DNA from: Vitrella brassicaformis | Taxonomy: Eukaryota; Sar; Vitrellaceae | NCBI GenBank assembly: GCA_001179505.1 | Contig: CDMY01000425.1 | Location: forward strand, 1-64,000 | DNA: 64,000 nucleotides | Direction: 5' to 3' | Part shown: piece after piece, positions 22,601-32,829 of the stretch | Position numbering within the stretch: position 1 is the stretch's first letter | How the letters are laid out: the number at the start of each line of letters is the position of its first letter | Translations under genes and position numbers: made by a program | Notes under the pieces: model-generated | Told to the model about the DNA's origin: nothing | The model's input: the letters and a program-made list of their open reading frames with translations, nothing else | The model's database searches: none

Positions 22601-23148
22601 GATGGGTTGGGGCCGAGGTCGGTTGTCAGCTCGATGGCCGTGTTGGCCTCGGGGGAGCTCTCCTTCATCCAATCCGGGATTGTCAGCTCGGTCTCGCAGA
22701 TGCTTCCGGGGCTGGTGGGGTTCATCCCTGCAGTATTCCTCGCCACAAATGACCCGAGGTCACAGGTGGGTTTGACGATCAGGAAGCCGATAGAGACAGG
22801 CGGGACAGGCGGGCTACCGGTCTCGTAATAGCAGACTCGGAACTCCCCAAGTGCTGTGACAGTGACGCCATCAAATTCCAGAGAATCACCCACGGCCGCG
22901 ACGGAACCGCCGATAGTTACGGCGGGGTCGTTGGCGGGCGAGGGGGCGGGGCAGGGGAGATGTGAGCGGAGGATACATAGCTGTGAGGACGGAGTGCCAG
23001 GAGTGAGCCCCAAGCCACGAACGGTAATGGTGCCAGCCGCGCTCTGTGTGAGGATGAATTGGTGAGAGCGCGAGGGATAGTCAGATGCGCACAGCGGGAG
23101 AAGAACAGCAACCAGAATGAGAGAGGCAAGCATCTTCGTAATCGCCAT
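16680..23148 (-). CDS. Large secreted multidomain mosaic protein (RCC1-like, regulatory-like and discoidin modules)
   Basis: Twenty-three exons from 23148: 23148-22332, 22092-21781, 21719-21586, 21506-21460, 21394-21216, 21163-21060, 20973-20878, 20820-20722, 20643-20296, 20217-20091, 20021-19915, 19844-19643, 19579-19426, 19354-19295, 19230-19146, 19079-18985, 18902-18723, 18662-18149, 18081-17875, 17780-17536, 17467-17095, 17016-16900, 16811-16680; 1577 residues. It begins with a signal peptide (MLASLILVAVLLPLCAS). Residues about 350-440 and 1500-1535 are RCC1-like Cys modules (WHTCGLVSDGSVRCWG; HHVCALTSSQTGMCWG). Residues 560-710 are beta-sandwich (VGWLAIPKGQ). Residues 720-790 are carboxypeptidase-regulatory-like, with a DMDLHV module after them. 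Residues 860-990 are F5/8 type C (AIDGDPTNTYWESD, ARYIRLLI). Residues 1220-1500 are paired Cys-rich modules. It is probably a cell-surface or wall adhesin. No C-terminal anchor is seen. Confidence 0.8.
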
Positions 23149-23348
23149 TGCTGCGTGGTCGCGCGGAAGAAGTTGAAATTGACGCGTCTCATGCAGTCTC
23201 TGCCCCCCAGTGCAATTGCCCCAGTGGCCCACAATTGGTTAGGGCGTCGTTCCCTTTTGTAGTGCATTCACGCTTCCATTCAAGCCATAGATGATTCTTC
23301 CTTCCCTCTACGCTTCGTAGGCATCATTTCCTCCAGATTTGACTAAGC
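23149..23348. promoter_or_regulatory. Shared divergent upstream region (mosaic protein / MFS transporter)
   Basis: This 200-bp interval lies between opposed start codons. No discrete motif is recognised; compactness is the main observation. Confidence 0.4.
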
Positions 23349-25519
23349 ATGTCGGACCCTGAAGTGCCATCAGCCCCCGTGTCGGTTGTTCGAAGACCGG
23401 AGCCATCAGCCCCGCCCACACAGCCGCCGACACAGGAGTAAGCACAACAGCATGTCATCGGGCGGCTCAAACAGCGCAAGTTGTTGGGATGCTGGCTTTG
23501 TTTGCAATGACATGTCAGATTGAAGGCTCCCTTCGCCCATCGAGGTCGGTCGACGCTTCTCGTTTGCCTCACCATGTGGCTGGCGGGATGTGACGATCAC
23601 CTGCTGCCGGCGTCCTTCAGAGCACTGGTAAGTCGTCCACAGCAAGATTTTTTTGCATCATTATCGCCTGTTCTGCAATGATCTGTGCTTCCGATACACC
23701 ATCCATGTAGGAGTCGGACTTAAAGATGCATCCAACGAAGCTGGCGCTGCTGTCCTTCTCCCAGGCCCTCTTCTTCGCTCTGTCTCTGCCGTTCTGGGGC
23801 ATCTCAGCTGACCGGTCCCCACGCAACGCCGTGCTGGGCATCGGCTGCATTATGTGGGGCATCATGACCTGCATCTTCGCCTCCTCGTCTGCCTTCGTCC
23901 TCATGTTCATCATACGAGCGCTCAACGGCATCGCTCTGGGCAGCGTGCCGCCTGTTGGTACGTCCGCTGGCGCAACGGGGGATGGGATTTGATGGTGGAT
24001 TGGTGTCTTTGCTATTGATTCAGGCCAGTCCCTTCTGGCCGACATGTATGGCGAGAACGAGAGAGGTATGGCGTTTGGCTGGGCCCACTCTGCCGCGAGT
24101 CTCGGCCGGCTGGTCGGCGGCGTGACCACCACCACTATCTCGAACAGGATATATTTCAAGATACATGTACGGGAGTGAGGCAATGCATCCTGCTTGTCTG
24201 CCAGTCTGCTGCATAGAGTCGATGATGTCCTCTTGCGCAGGGTTGGCGGCTCGCCTTCTTTGCCGTTGGGCTGCTGTCTCTGGCCATGGGAATTGCAATA
24301 TGGTTCCTCCTGGAGGAGACGCAGTGGCACAAGCACCCAGCCCTGAGGAAGAGACGGCGGATGGGCTCATTCAACTCGCGCACCACGCCCCCCTTGTCGA
24401 GACGGCAGTCGGTGCTGGAGTCGTTTGCTGAGGTCATGAACACGGAAGGGGACACATTTACGGGATTCGCCAGATACCTCCGGGTGCCCAGCGTGCTCCT
24501 CTTGCTATCACAGGTTAGGAAAGAAATGCTTCCAGACCTGCCAGCCTGCCTTTGTCACGTGCTCCCCTTTCTCTTGATCCATTGACAGGGGATCTTCGGC
24601 AACATTCCATGGTCAGCCTTTGCCTTTCTCACGATGTATATCCAATACTGCGGTGTGCCCGACCGGATTGCCGCTCTTTGTATGTCCGGCGGGCTGCTGG
24701 CGGCCGCATGCGGCGGCTTCATCGCAGGCCCCATCGGCGATCGCCTTTACTCGTGGTCAGAGGACCACGGCAGGCAGTACGTCGCCCAGCTGGGTGTGCT
24801 CATCAAGGTGCCTCTCATCACGCTGTTCTTCACCCTGCCCCGCGAGCCATCGTCGGCGCCTTACTTCATCTTGCTCACTATCCCCATCGGCTTCTCCACT
24901 GCATTTGTCGGCTCGGCTGCCATTCAGCCAATCTTGGCGACACTGGTCGAGACACGATTCAGGGGAACAATTTTCTCCTTGGTCAGTCACGCGTGCGGGG
25001 GTAAATGAACGCAGTGGCCATCCGTCCTCTTACCTTTTTTCTGTCGCTGCAGGTCGGTGCATGTGATGTGGCTGTGGGGGCTTTGCTGGGTGCGCCACTG
25101 GTTGCGTTTCTATCCGAATACGTCTTCGGGTGAGAGCCTGGGAGATGGTAGAAAAGATACCCCAACGCACATGCTCCCCCCTTCTCCCCCCTTCTCTTCG
25201 CTCCTTGTGCAGCTATGTCCCTACCGATCAGAAAGTATGGGAGATGTCCGACGAGTTTCGACTCCAGAACGCCGGGTGCCTCGCCCAGGCCTTGCTGTGC
25301 ACCACGGCCATCCCCTGGAGTATCTGTTTCTTGATCTTCTCGGGGCTGCACATGACGGTGCCGCGAGACAGGAAAAAACTGCAGGAGACAAGGGCGGCGC
25401 GGTTCGCCGAGGCCAATGGCAAGGCTGGGGATGCGGAAGCCGCTGAGGGCGAGACGTTCACCAGTCCCGAAGTGAGATGGATGCGACCGAGTGAGCGGAC
25501 ACCACTTGTGCGGAGATGA
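23349..25519 (+). CDS. MFS transporter, spinster-like, copy 1
   Basis: Eight exons: 23349-23437, 23519-23627, 23711-23957, 24024-24166, 24241-24513, 24589-24981, 25053-25129, 25213-25519; 545 residues. It has twelve predicted membrane helices. The loop between helices 2 and 3 has the MFS signature form (SLPFWGISADRSPRNAVLGIG), and RALNGIALGSVPP and GRLVGGVTTTTIS follow. The central cytoplasmic loop (residues about 215-265) is basic (RKRRRMGSFNSR). The second half starts GIFGNIPWSAFAFLTMYIQYCG. The C-terminal tail is polar and ends RTPLVRR. The family moves small organic solutes or lipids across membranes; the substrate is unknown. A clear paralogue lies tail to tail at 25822-27697, with the residues around CDDHLLPASFRAL and PRDRxxxQET shared. 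Confidence 0.87.
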
Positions 25520-25821
25520 GAGGTGCAGATGGGGGTGTGGGTGTGTCGGTGGGTCGGTGAATAAATGGGGGGTGTCCATCTTGATAACGCGAGGTCATTG
25601 ACATGCGTGCATATTGCTCATCTGATCTCGTGGATCTGTTCACTCATCAGATGGACACTTTTTCCCTAACGTTCACACGCCCTACAGACCATCAATCACC
25701 ATGTCGTCAAACCAAAACCAGACACAATCAATCCTCACCCCACCACCAGAGACGCCAACAGCCCTACTCCCTATGCACATGATCATCACTCGCTGACGTG
25801 ACGCCCTATCGACTCGACTCT
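25520..25821. other. 3' spacer between the tail-to-tail MFS genes
   Basis: About 300 bp with no coding signal between two convergent stop codons. Confidence 0.45.
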
Positions 25822-27697
25822 CTATCTGTCCTTGTCAGCCTTCCATGCTCTCCTCTGCACACATGTCTCCTGGCTCCTCACCCTGTCTCTCGGATAGGTG
25901 TAGTGCAGCAACGAATAAAGCACAAAACACACGGCCCAGGGCACGGTCGTGGTGCAGAACAGAGCCTTCCCCAGCGCAGCGGCATTGCGCTCACGCAACC
26001 GCTCGTCCATGTCGGCTATTTTCTGCGTGGTCTTCTCGTAACCAAAGACGTTTTCGGATAGAATTCCGACCAGTGGGGCCCCCAGCAAGGCTGCGGCCGT
26101 GATGTCACATGCAGAGCACTGAACGCACACACGTACATACATACAACGGACCCGCGCTGCCTTCTTTTCGTCTGCCTGGCCGATTGATACGCACCCATGA
26201 GAAGACAGTAGCCCTGTAATCGCTCTGCACGACTTCTGCGAGCAGCGGCCTGATGACGGCCACCCCCGCCCAGCCGGCGGAGATGCCGATCATCAGCCCC
26301 AGCAGCACGAACCATGGGAGAGAGGTTGGCTGGCGTGGGATGAATAGCAAGAGGATGCACGACGCAGGCACCTTGATAGCAATGCCTATCTGGCCTGAAA
26401 TGCGCAGATCGACACACGAAACGGCCGCCACCACACTCGTGTGTCTCAGGATGCTTTTTTGGCTACCAAGGTATATTCTGCCATGGTCGGCCGAGAGTTT
26501 GTAGAGCATGTCGCCGAGGTATCCCCCCAGAGGTCCTGCCGCAGCGGCGGTCATGAGGACGGCGCCCAGGACGGCCGCGGCCACGAAGTCCTCCAGACGG
26601 CAATACTGGAGGAACATCACGATGAACGAAATCGCTGACCATGGGATATGCGAAAACATGCCCTGAATGGGTGCGCACGGCCGCACATCTCATCTACACA
26701 CACGTGTGTTGACACTTATCTACCTCCCCAACATACATACCTGAATAACGATTACACAAATTGTCGGCAAGCGAAAGTAGGACAAGGCCTCGGCGAGCCT
26801 GTACTGCGTCGGCCGTCTGGGCAGCTGCTGGCTCCCATCGCCTTCGTCACCTGGCGCACTGCCCTCATCGTGTGCAGCAGGAATGGATGGCGGCCGTGAG
26901 GGCAGCTTCCGGTGAGGGAGAGTCCTCCGCGGCACGTCGCCAGCACCATGGAGATCATCAGCCCCACCAGCAGACTCAGAATGCCCACCGATGCAAACGC
27001 CACACGCCAACCCTGTGGGCACAGACGAGACAGGCATATAGACAAGCAGACAAAGACGGGTTATCATCTCCTCGCGCCTGTGTCTCTGACTGAGTCTTGT
27101 TACATGCGTTCCCATGATGTTGAGGTTTGATATGGAAGTGGTGTATACGCCCCCCACCAGCCGCCCGATGCACTGCGACAAGTGGATGAGCCCAAAGGCC
27201 AGTCCGTAAGAGTCCCTCTGGAATATGTCGCTCAGCAGCGACTGTGTGATGGGCGAGACAGAGGCGAGCGCCACGCCATTGAGCGCCCGCATCAACAGAA
27301 TGGCCCACAGGTGGGCAATGGTCGCCAGCGCCAAAGTTGTGACACCCCAGCACATGCACCCTGTTGCCAGCACGATCGGCCGTGAGTGTGTGTCGGCCAG
27401 CGTGCCCGAGAGGGGCGAGAACAAGGCGAAGCACAGCGTCTGGACAAGCGCGATGGTGCCGAGAGTGGCCGGCCCGAATTGCAGGTCGGTCTCCAGTGCT
27501 TTGAAGGACGCGGGCAGGAGTTGGTCGTCGCATGAGTCGAGTCCGGCCGTGATGTAAAGGAAGAAGAGTGAGCGGAAGGCCACGTGGCGGCGAGGAGACG
27601 TCGGCTGTGTGGACGGCGGACCTCTCTGGACGACCCTCAGGCTGGACTCCAGCAGCAGTGGGGCAGCTTCCACCTCCTCTGCTTCGGCTGCTATCAT
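25822..27697 (-). CDS. MFS transporter, spinster-like, copy 2
   Basis: Six exons from 27697: 27697-27104, 27012-26936, 26858-26741, 26662-26467, 26394-26195, 26118-25822; about 493 residues. It is a paralogue of the plus-strand gene at 23349, sharing CDDQLLPASFKALETDL, RALNGVALASVSP, GRLVGGVYTTSIS, WAVCFVLYSLLHYTYPRDR and several intron positions. The frame must change between GWRVAFASVGILSLLVGLMIS and YRLAEALSYFRLPTICVIV. I bridged this with a 77-nt GT-AG intron (26935-26859), but 119- and 137-nt versions also restore the frame, and an assembly error or real frameshift is possible. The central loop is much shorter than in copy 1. The start at 27697 is the first ATG; an upstream exon is not excluded. 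Confidence 0.8.
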
Positions 27698-28675
27698 CTC
27701 AATGGCATCACCTGGCTTGCACTACACCGCTGCAGCCCTGAGAGCACACATGTGGACACGTCACTTCCTGCCAAGTTCCTGCAACGCCATGGCTGCAACG
27801 CTTCCCTTCTGCAGTGGGGCTCACCTCGCACTGGCCTTTCTTCACGGCTGCGAGGGTGCAGAGATTCATACGGCATCTGGCGGGCTTCCTCCGGCCTTCT
27901 GTCACCATCATAGCGGCCCGATTTGGGGATCCTCCTACAGTGCGAGCTTAGCGAGCGTTGAGGGGGGCCGGCAGTGTTATTGGATGGCTGTTTGTTCCCA
28001 ATGAACGCAAACCACGCCGCATGCACCCCCTCCCGTCTGTTTGTTTGTCTGTCTGTCTGTCTGCCTGCCTGTCTGCCAGTTGCTCTCTGGACACTGCACC
28101 AGCACCTCCGTCAGAAGGCCGCTAGTAGATACAGACACGCAATGCCATCTGGCTGGCTACGCAAAAGGAGCGGCAGGCCTCACCCACTCTCTGGACGCCA
28201 CGGACACAGGCAAGCCACACACACACACACACCAGCACGCATTTATGCAAATGCACATACGGACCGGACCTCCCTTTGCTTTCGTCTCCTCTGCTTACCC
28301 GTCCTGATCGTGTCTTGGTCGAGTGACGATGCCTCCCCTGACCCAGTAGGGCCTAGGTGAGGGCAGCCGTGGCGAACCGGCCCCGTGCACCACACGCTCG
28401 CCCTCCATATCGCCCTCATCCAACACACGCACTGGAGGCGCCGAACGGGCGCGGGAATCCTTCAGAGGCATTCACACACATGTACAAGAATGACCTGCAG
28501 GTCGGTCGGTGTGGCATACCGTGTGTGGCACGGTCGGGCACGGGTGTGGGATGGGTGGCGAGGCGGGGCGCTCCTCCAGCAACCTGCATACACAGAGGGG
28601 AAGAGAGAGACCAGCCAATATGGCCGATTGATGCCTGTTTGGTTCGCCCGCTCCCTCGCTCCCTCCCTCGGTCGC
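27698..28675. other. Spacer with no assigned gene
   Basis: Nearly 1 kb between the start of MFS copy 2 and the stop of the coiled-coil gene, both on the minus strand. It contains TCTG/CAGA tracts near 28045-28070. Open frames exist on both strands but show no similarity I recognise. Unfound 5' exons of the MFS gene could lie here. Confidence 0.35.
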
Positions 28676-30675
28676 TCACTGGTCAAGGTGTTGTATGTGT
28701 TTGGTCCTCCAGTTCTGCTGGTCGGATTTCCACCGCTGCTCGACGGCAAACAGACGGTCGCGACACGCACCTGATGCGCAGCCACCATGAGAAGGGCAGG
28801 TCTCCTTTGTGCGTGTAAACGCCCTGCTGGTGTGTGGCATGCCTACGCAGATCAGTGGACAGCTGCTCGTTGAACTGCTGCAGGTCGCGAAGCTGCCTGC
28901 AACCACACAAAGAGAAGGAAGAACAGACACACTGAAGGTGTGGAGGAGTAGACGAATTGCCTCCCGCTGCGGGTGAGTATACCTGTGTATGTCTTCTTTC
29001 TCAGCGATCCTGTCCTCAACCTCAATCGACATCTGATGCGCCTCACGGCTGAACGGACAGACAGACGCACCCATCCCATCCCATGACATGACATGACATG
29101 CCACGCCTCTGCTCTGCCCCTGATCCACCCACCGCGATTTTTCGATCTCGGCCTGGAGTGCGAACACCTGTCGCTGAGACTCCTCATATTGACCCTGCCA
29201 CTCCTGTCACACACATACACGCATAGATCACACATGCGCGCCGGAGGTGCCGCGTCTGTCTTTATTGGTCCATGCAGCGGACCTGGACGATCTCGTCGTG
29301 TCGGTTGACCTTGTCCGCCATGACTGCGTGGTCGCTCTGCAGACGATCCATCTTGGCACGAACCTGCACGTGGACGAGCAATGAATGCAGCAAGACGCAA
29401 TTCATGAACAGTCGGTCGTTGGCATGAGGGAGGGGCATGCGGACCTGTGTTTTGAGTTCTCCCCTCTTCTCCCGCTCGCGGCGGAGCTGCTCCTCCAGCG
29501 AGTGATGCAACTCACCTGATGCACTCAATCATGGTCGGTCAGCCAGGAACACAAGCAGAGACCTATACACACGGGCTGGGTGGGGTCCTTTCCTCATTTT
29601 TCTCGTGTGCTGTGTACCCATTCCCCTCAGCGATCGCCTGAATGAGTCGTTGCGCTCCTCGGCAGCAGCGCGGCTCTCGTCCAACGCTTTGACCTGACAC
29701 GAGATGTCATATGAAAGGCGCGTGTGTGCAGTAAGTGACGGTTGTGGCATTTTTCCTGGTCACCTGTTTTTCCTGGTAGTCTCGTTCGCTCTCCAGCTGG
29801 TTGATCCGATCGTGCAGACGGTTGATGGTACGACACTGATGCACACACGCAGGCAGGAAAGCAATTGACGGCGACACATGAGCTGCATCAGAGGTGTGCA
29901 TCCGTGTGTGCGTGTGGTTGATCCTGACCAGGTCCTTGCGATCCTTCTCCGACCTCTGCAGCTTCTGCACCTCGTCATCGGTCTTGTCGCCCATCTGATG
30001 CACACACGCAGACATGCAACGCACACGACACGCGACACACACAGGGATGGGCTGACCTCTTTGATGGTCTCCTCGAGCTCCTTCTTGGCTTTGCGCTCTG
30101 CAGACAGCTGCTTCATCAACGTCTGCACACACACACACACACACGCAATCACGGCAATACAGGCAGGCACATGTGCGTGTGTGAGTGACCTGGTTCCACG
30201 CCTGCTGGTCCTTGAGCTGCTTGGCGGTGGACCTCAGCTCGCTGCCCTTCTGACGCAGCTGACGGTCCATGCTCTCCATCTTCAACTGCATTATCAACAA
30301 CACAAGACAGCACACAGAAGCACACAAATAAAGGCATGCATGGGTGAGTACTGCAATCCATCCATGCACGTGTCCAGAGCGTATTGTGCGTACCTCGAGC
30401 TGGTTGACTCGCTCATACCACCACCTCAGCTCGTTGGAATTCATCAGCACAGGCCCCTCAGGCATGCCCTCGCCTCTCCCGCCATCAGCCATGCCGTCAT
30501 CGTCCTCGAGGCGCTCAATTTGTGGTGACATCCTGGAGCTGGCAGTGCGAGGCCGCGTCAGCGTCGCGCCTGTCCGGGGCGGCGGTCGGGGAGGGCTGAT
30601 GGGCTGCGACGGCGGCTGCGCGGGCCGCGCAGCGAAGCGAGGCGGCCTGGCACCCGGCCGATAGTCCAGAATCAT
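28676..30675 (-). CDS. Long coiled-coil protein
   Basis: Twelve exons from 30675: 30675-30394, 30285-30190, 30122-30057, 29994-29929, 29835-29764, 29693-29618, 29515-29445, 29363-29283, 29203-29133, 29048-28983, 28896-28847, 28770-28676; 363 residues. Residues 1-80 are disordered, basic and Pro-rich (RPGARPPRFAARPAQPP). From about residue 85 to the end it is almost continuous coiled coil (LKMESMDRQLRQKGSELRS, MKQLSAERKAKKELEETIKE, INRLHDRINQLESERDYQ, FAVEQRWKSDQQNWR). Most exons are multiples of three nucleotides, each encoding a few heptads, so exon skipping would preserve the frame. The stop TGA overlaps a potential GTGAGC donor, so a longer isoform is possible. The role is unknown; a cytoskeletal, centrosomal or Golgi scaffold would fit. 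Confidence 0.75.
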
Positions 30676-30838
30676 GGGTCACTGGATGACCTCGAAACAA
30701 TGCTGCATGCACGGAACAATCAATGCGTGGCTGAGGATAGTCCAGCGGGGAGTCCGCTTGCTGTGCCAGCCTCAGCGACTGATGCGAGCTTGGAAAAGGG
30801 AGCTCGCGGAGATCTCACCCACGTGGCTCTGAGGCATC
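30676..30838. promoter_or_regulatory. Shared divergent upstream region (coiled-coil / Yip1 genes)
   Basis: Only 163 bp separate the opposed start codons, so the 5' UTRs and promoters must be very compact or overlapping. No specific motif is recognised. Confidence 0.4.
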
Positions 30839-32312
30839 ATGGCTCAGCCTCTGCGTTCCCCCTTCTCACACCCCGGCGCATCAAGCGGCCCGCCTCCCGG
30901 GCCAAGCCAGCCCTCTACCGTCAGCACCCTAGGCAGCGAGGCCCCGGGAGGAAATCCATGGTACTCAGCGTCACAGTCTGCAGGCGGCAGCAGCGTATAT
31001 CCTGCAAGCGGCGGCATTGGTGGCGGCATGAGTGGGCCGTTGTCACACAGAGGGCTGGGGTCGACAGAGAGGGGAGCTGCGGGCGAGGATCTGTCGTTCT
31101 ACGGATCTGGATTTGCGCGGGTATGCAGACAAGAAAGATGGCAGGGAGGCAGGCCGAATCAGTGATCTGTGTGTGGTTGGGACGTTGGGATGTTGGTCAT
31201 CAGAGCGGGAGCATGGACCAAGGCATGGGCGGCGGCGGGATGGGCAGCATGGGTCCGATGGGCGCTGTGGGAGGTCCTGAGGAGGAGGACTTTGTCGACG
31301 AACCGCCGCTGCTAGAGGGTAAGGTCGATCACTCGCGATGATGGAACCACCAAAGCAGACATTGTGCGTCTGTCCACGGGCATTGCACATGCACTGTTGG
31401 TCAGAGTTGGGCATCAACCCTGAGCACATCTTCAAGCGAATCAAATCCGTCCTTCTCTTCCAAAAGTATGCAGACATACACCCAGCTTGCGTGTCATGTC
31501 CATGGCACATCTATGCGCTGCTTGTGTGTTCAGGTTGGATCACGACCTACTGGTCGATTGTGACATGTGTGGCCCTCTGGTGATTGCACTAGCACTGGGA
31601 TTCTGCCTGCTATTCGTAAGCCGTCAGAACATGCGGCAATGCACTCAACGCCTCCCTTCTCCCCTCGTGTGTGTCAGTCTGGTAAGATCCACTTTGGGTA
31701 CATCTACGGCTTGGGCATCACTGGCTGTCTGGGGACCTACCTGCTGCTGAACCTCATGAGCCAGGTACGTCAACAGGCACAGAGGCCGATCGAGACAGAG
31801 GGAATACATGGCCGCTGGCCATGTCTGTGTGTGTGGCAGAAAGAAGCGATCGATGTGTTCCGGACGGCCAGCATTTTGGGTGAGCGCTCACGTGGAATGA
31901 TGTCCACATGTTCTGTCTTTCTTCTGCCCGCATTCACGTGTGCAGGTTACGGTTTGCTGCCTGTTGTTGGATTGGCCGCCATCTCCATCATCTTCTCGCT
32001 AAGGTGACTCGCACACGCTCCACTGCGCCCTTTCGTCGGCTGACGAGTGTGTGGTGTGGTGCGGTGTGGTGTGTGTCAGGGGCACGTTGGGTACAATCTT
32101 GTCTCCCCTCTGCATCATATGGTGCACGGCGACAGCATCCAGATTCTTCGAAACGGTCAGTCGACACACGACACCCCATAAGGAGCAGCCGGCGCTAATA
32201 CCTGTTATTGCTTGTGTGCATGCAGGCGCTACTGATGCACCACCAGCGGTACCTGGTGGCCTACCCCATCTGCCTCCTCTACACCTGCTTCGTCCTCATC
32301 ACCGTTTTCTGA
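30839..32312 (+). CDS. Yip1/YIPF family Golgi membrane protein
   Basis: Nine exons: 30839-31120, 31204-31318, 31405-31465, 31534-31615, 31678-31764, 31840-31879, 31946-32003, 32080-32155, 32226-32312; 295 residues. The family works in ER-Golgi vesicle traffic with Rab GTPases. Residues 1-120 are a disordered Gly/Ser/Pro/Met-rich cytosolic part, as in YIPF5/YIPF7. The hallmark junction PPLLEELGINPEHIFKRIKSVL is followed by about five membrane helices (GPLVIALALGFCLLFSG, YIYGLGITGCLGTYLLLNL, YGLLPVVGLAAISIIFSL, TILSPLCIIWCTATASRFF, YPICLLYTCFVLITVF). The short length after the last helix is normal. The splice phases all agree. It is divergently transcribed from the coiled-coil gene. Confidence 0.92.
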
Positions 32313-32829
32313 AGAGCAGTTACTCGACACGGACAACGACACAGACAGACGATGTGTGCAGCTGGTTGGTGCGACCGGTGTTTTCGTGGCGTGGTGTGGA
32401 TATTCGTGAGTGGCTGACTCACTAGCTGACAGACTCACTGACTGACTGATCATGACTGGCTGGGCCCGTGGCTGGGTGTGCATACGTTCCTGCGCTTCTT
32501 GTGCTTCATGCTAATTCATCAGCTGCCATGTGCGTGATGCGACCCAGACAGCACAGAGTCAAGTTCATTGCACGACCAGTATCAGTGCGCCAACGGCCAA
32601 GCCTACCGCCCAACGACCTCGTTCACACACTGTAGGAGCGGATCGACACGCTTACGAAGTGAATTTACAGATCGATCGGAATCGCGCTGCCATTTTTCTG
32701 TTTTTTCCTCGGTCAGTTCGCTCGTCTGCTTCGGTTCCTTGTCTCGCTCGGCTTAGACTGATATTTCTGCTGAGTGATTGACTGAAGGCGTCCGTCCGTC
32801 CCTCACTCATTGCTTTGCTTGTTGGTGAG
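32313..32829. other. Spacer upstream of the Argonaute gene
   Basis: About 520 bp without coding signal, ending in a pyrimidine-rich stretch before the ATG at 32830. It probably contains the Yip1 3' UTR and the Argonaute promoter. Confidence 0.4.

Noticed and set aside
28676-28770. Extension of the coiled-coil gene past its TGA through the GTGAGC donor to exons near 28500-28600
   Set aside because: The added peptide would be proline-rich and short, ending soon; the TGA directly after HLDQ is the simpler end.
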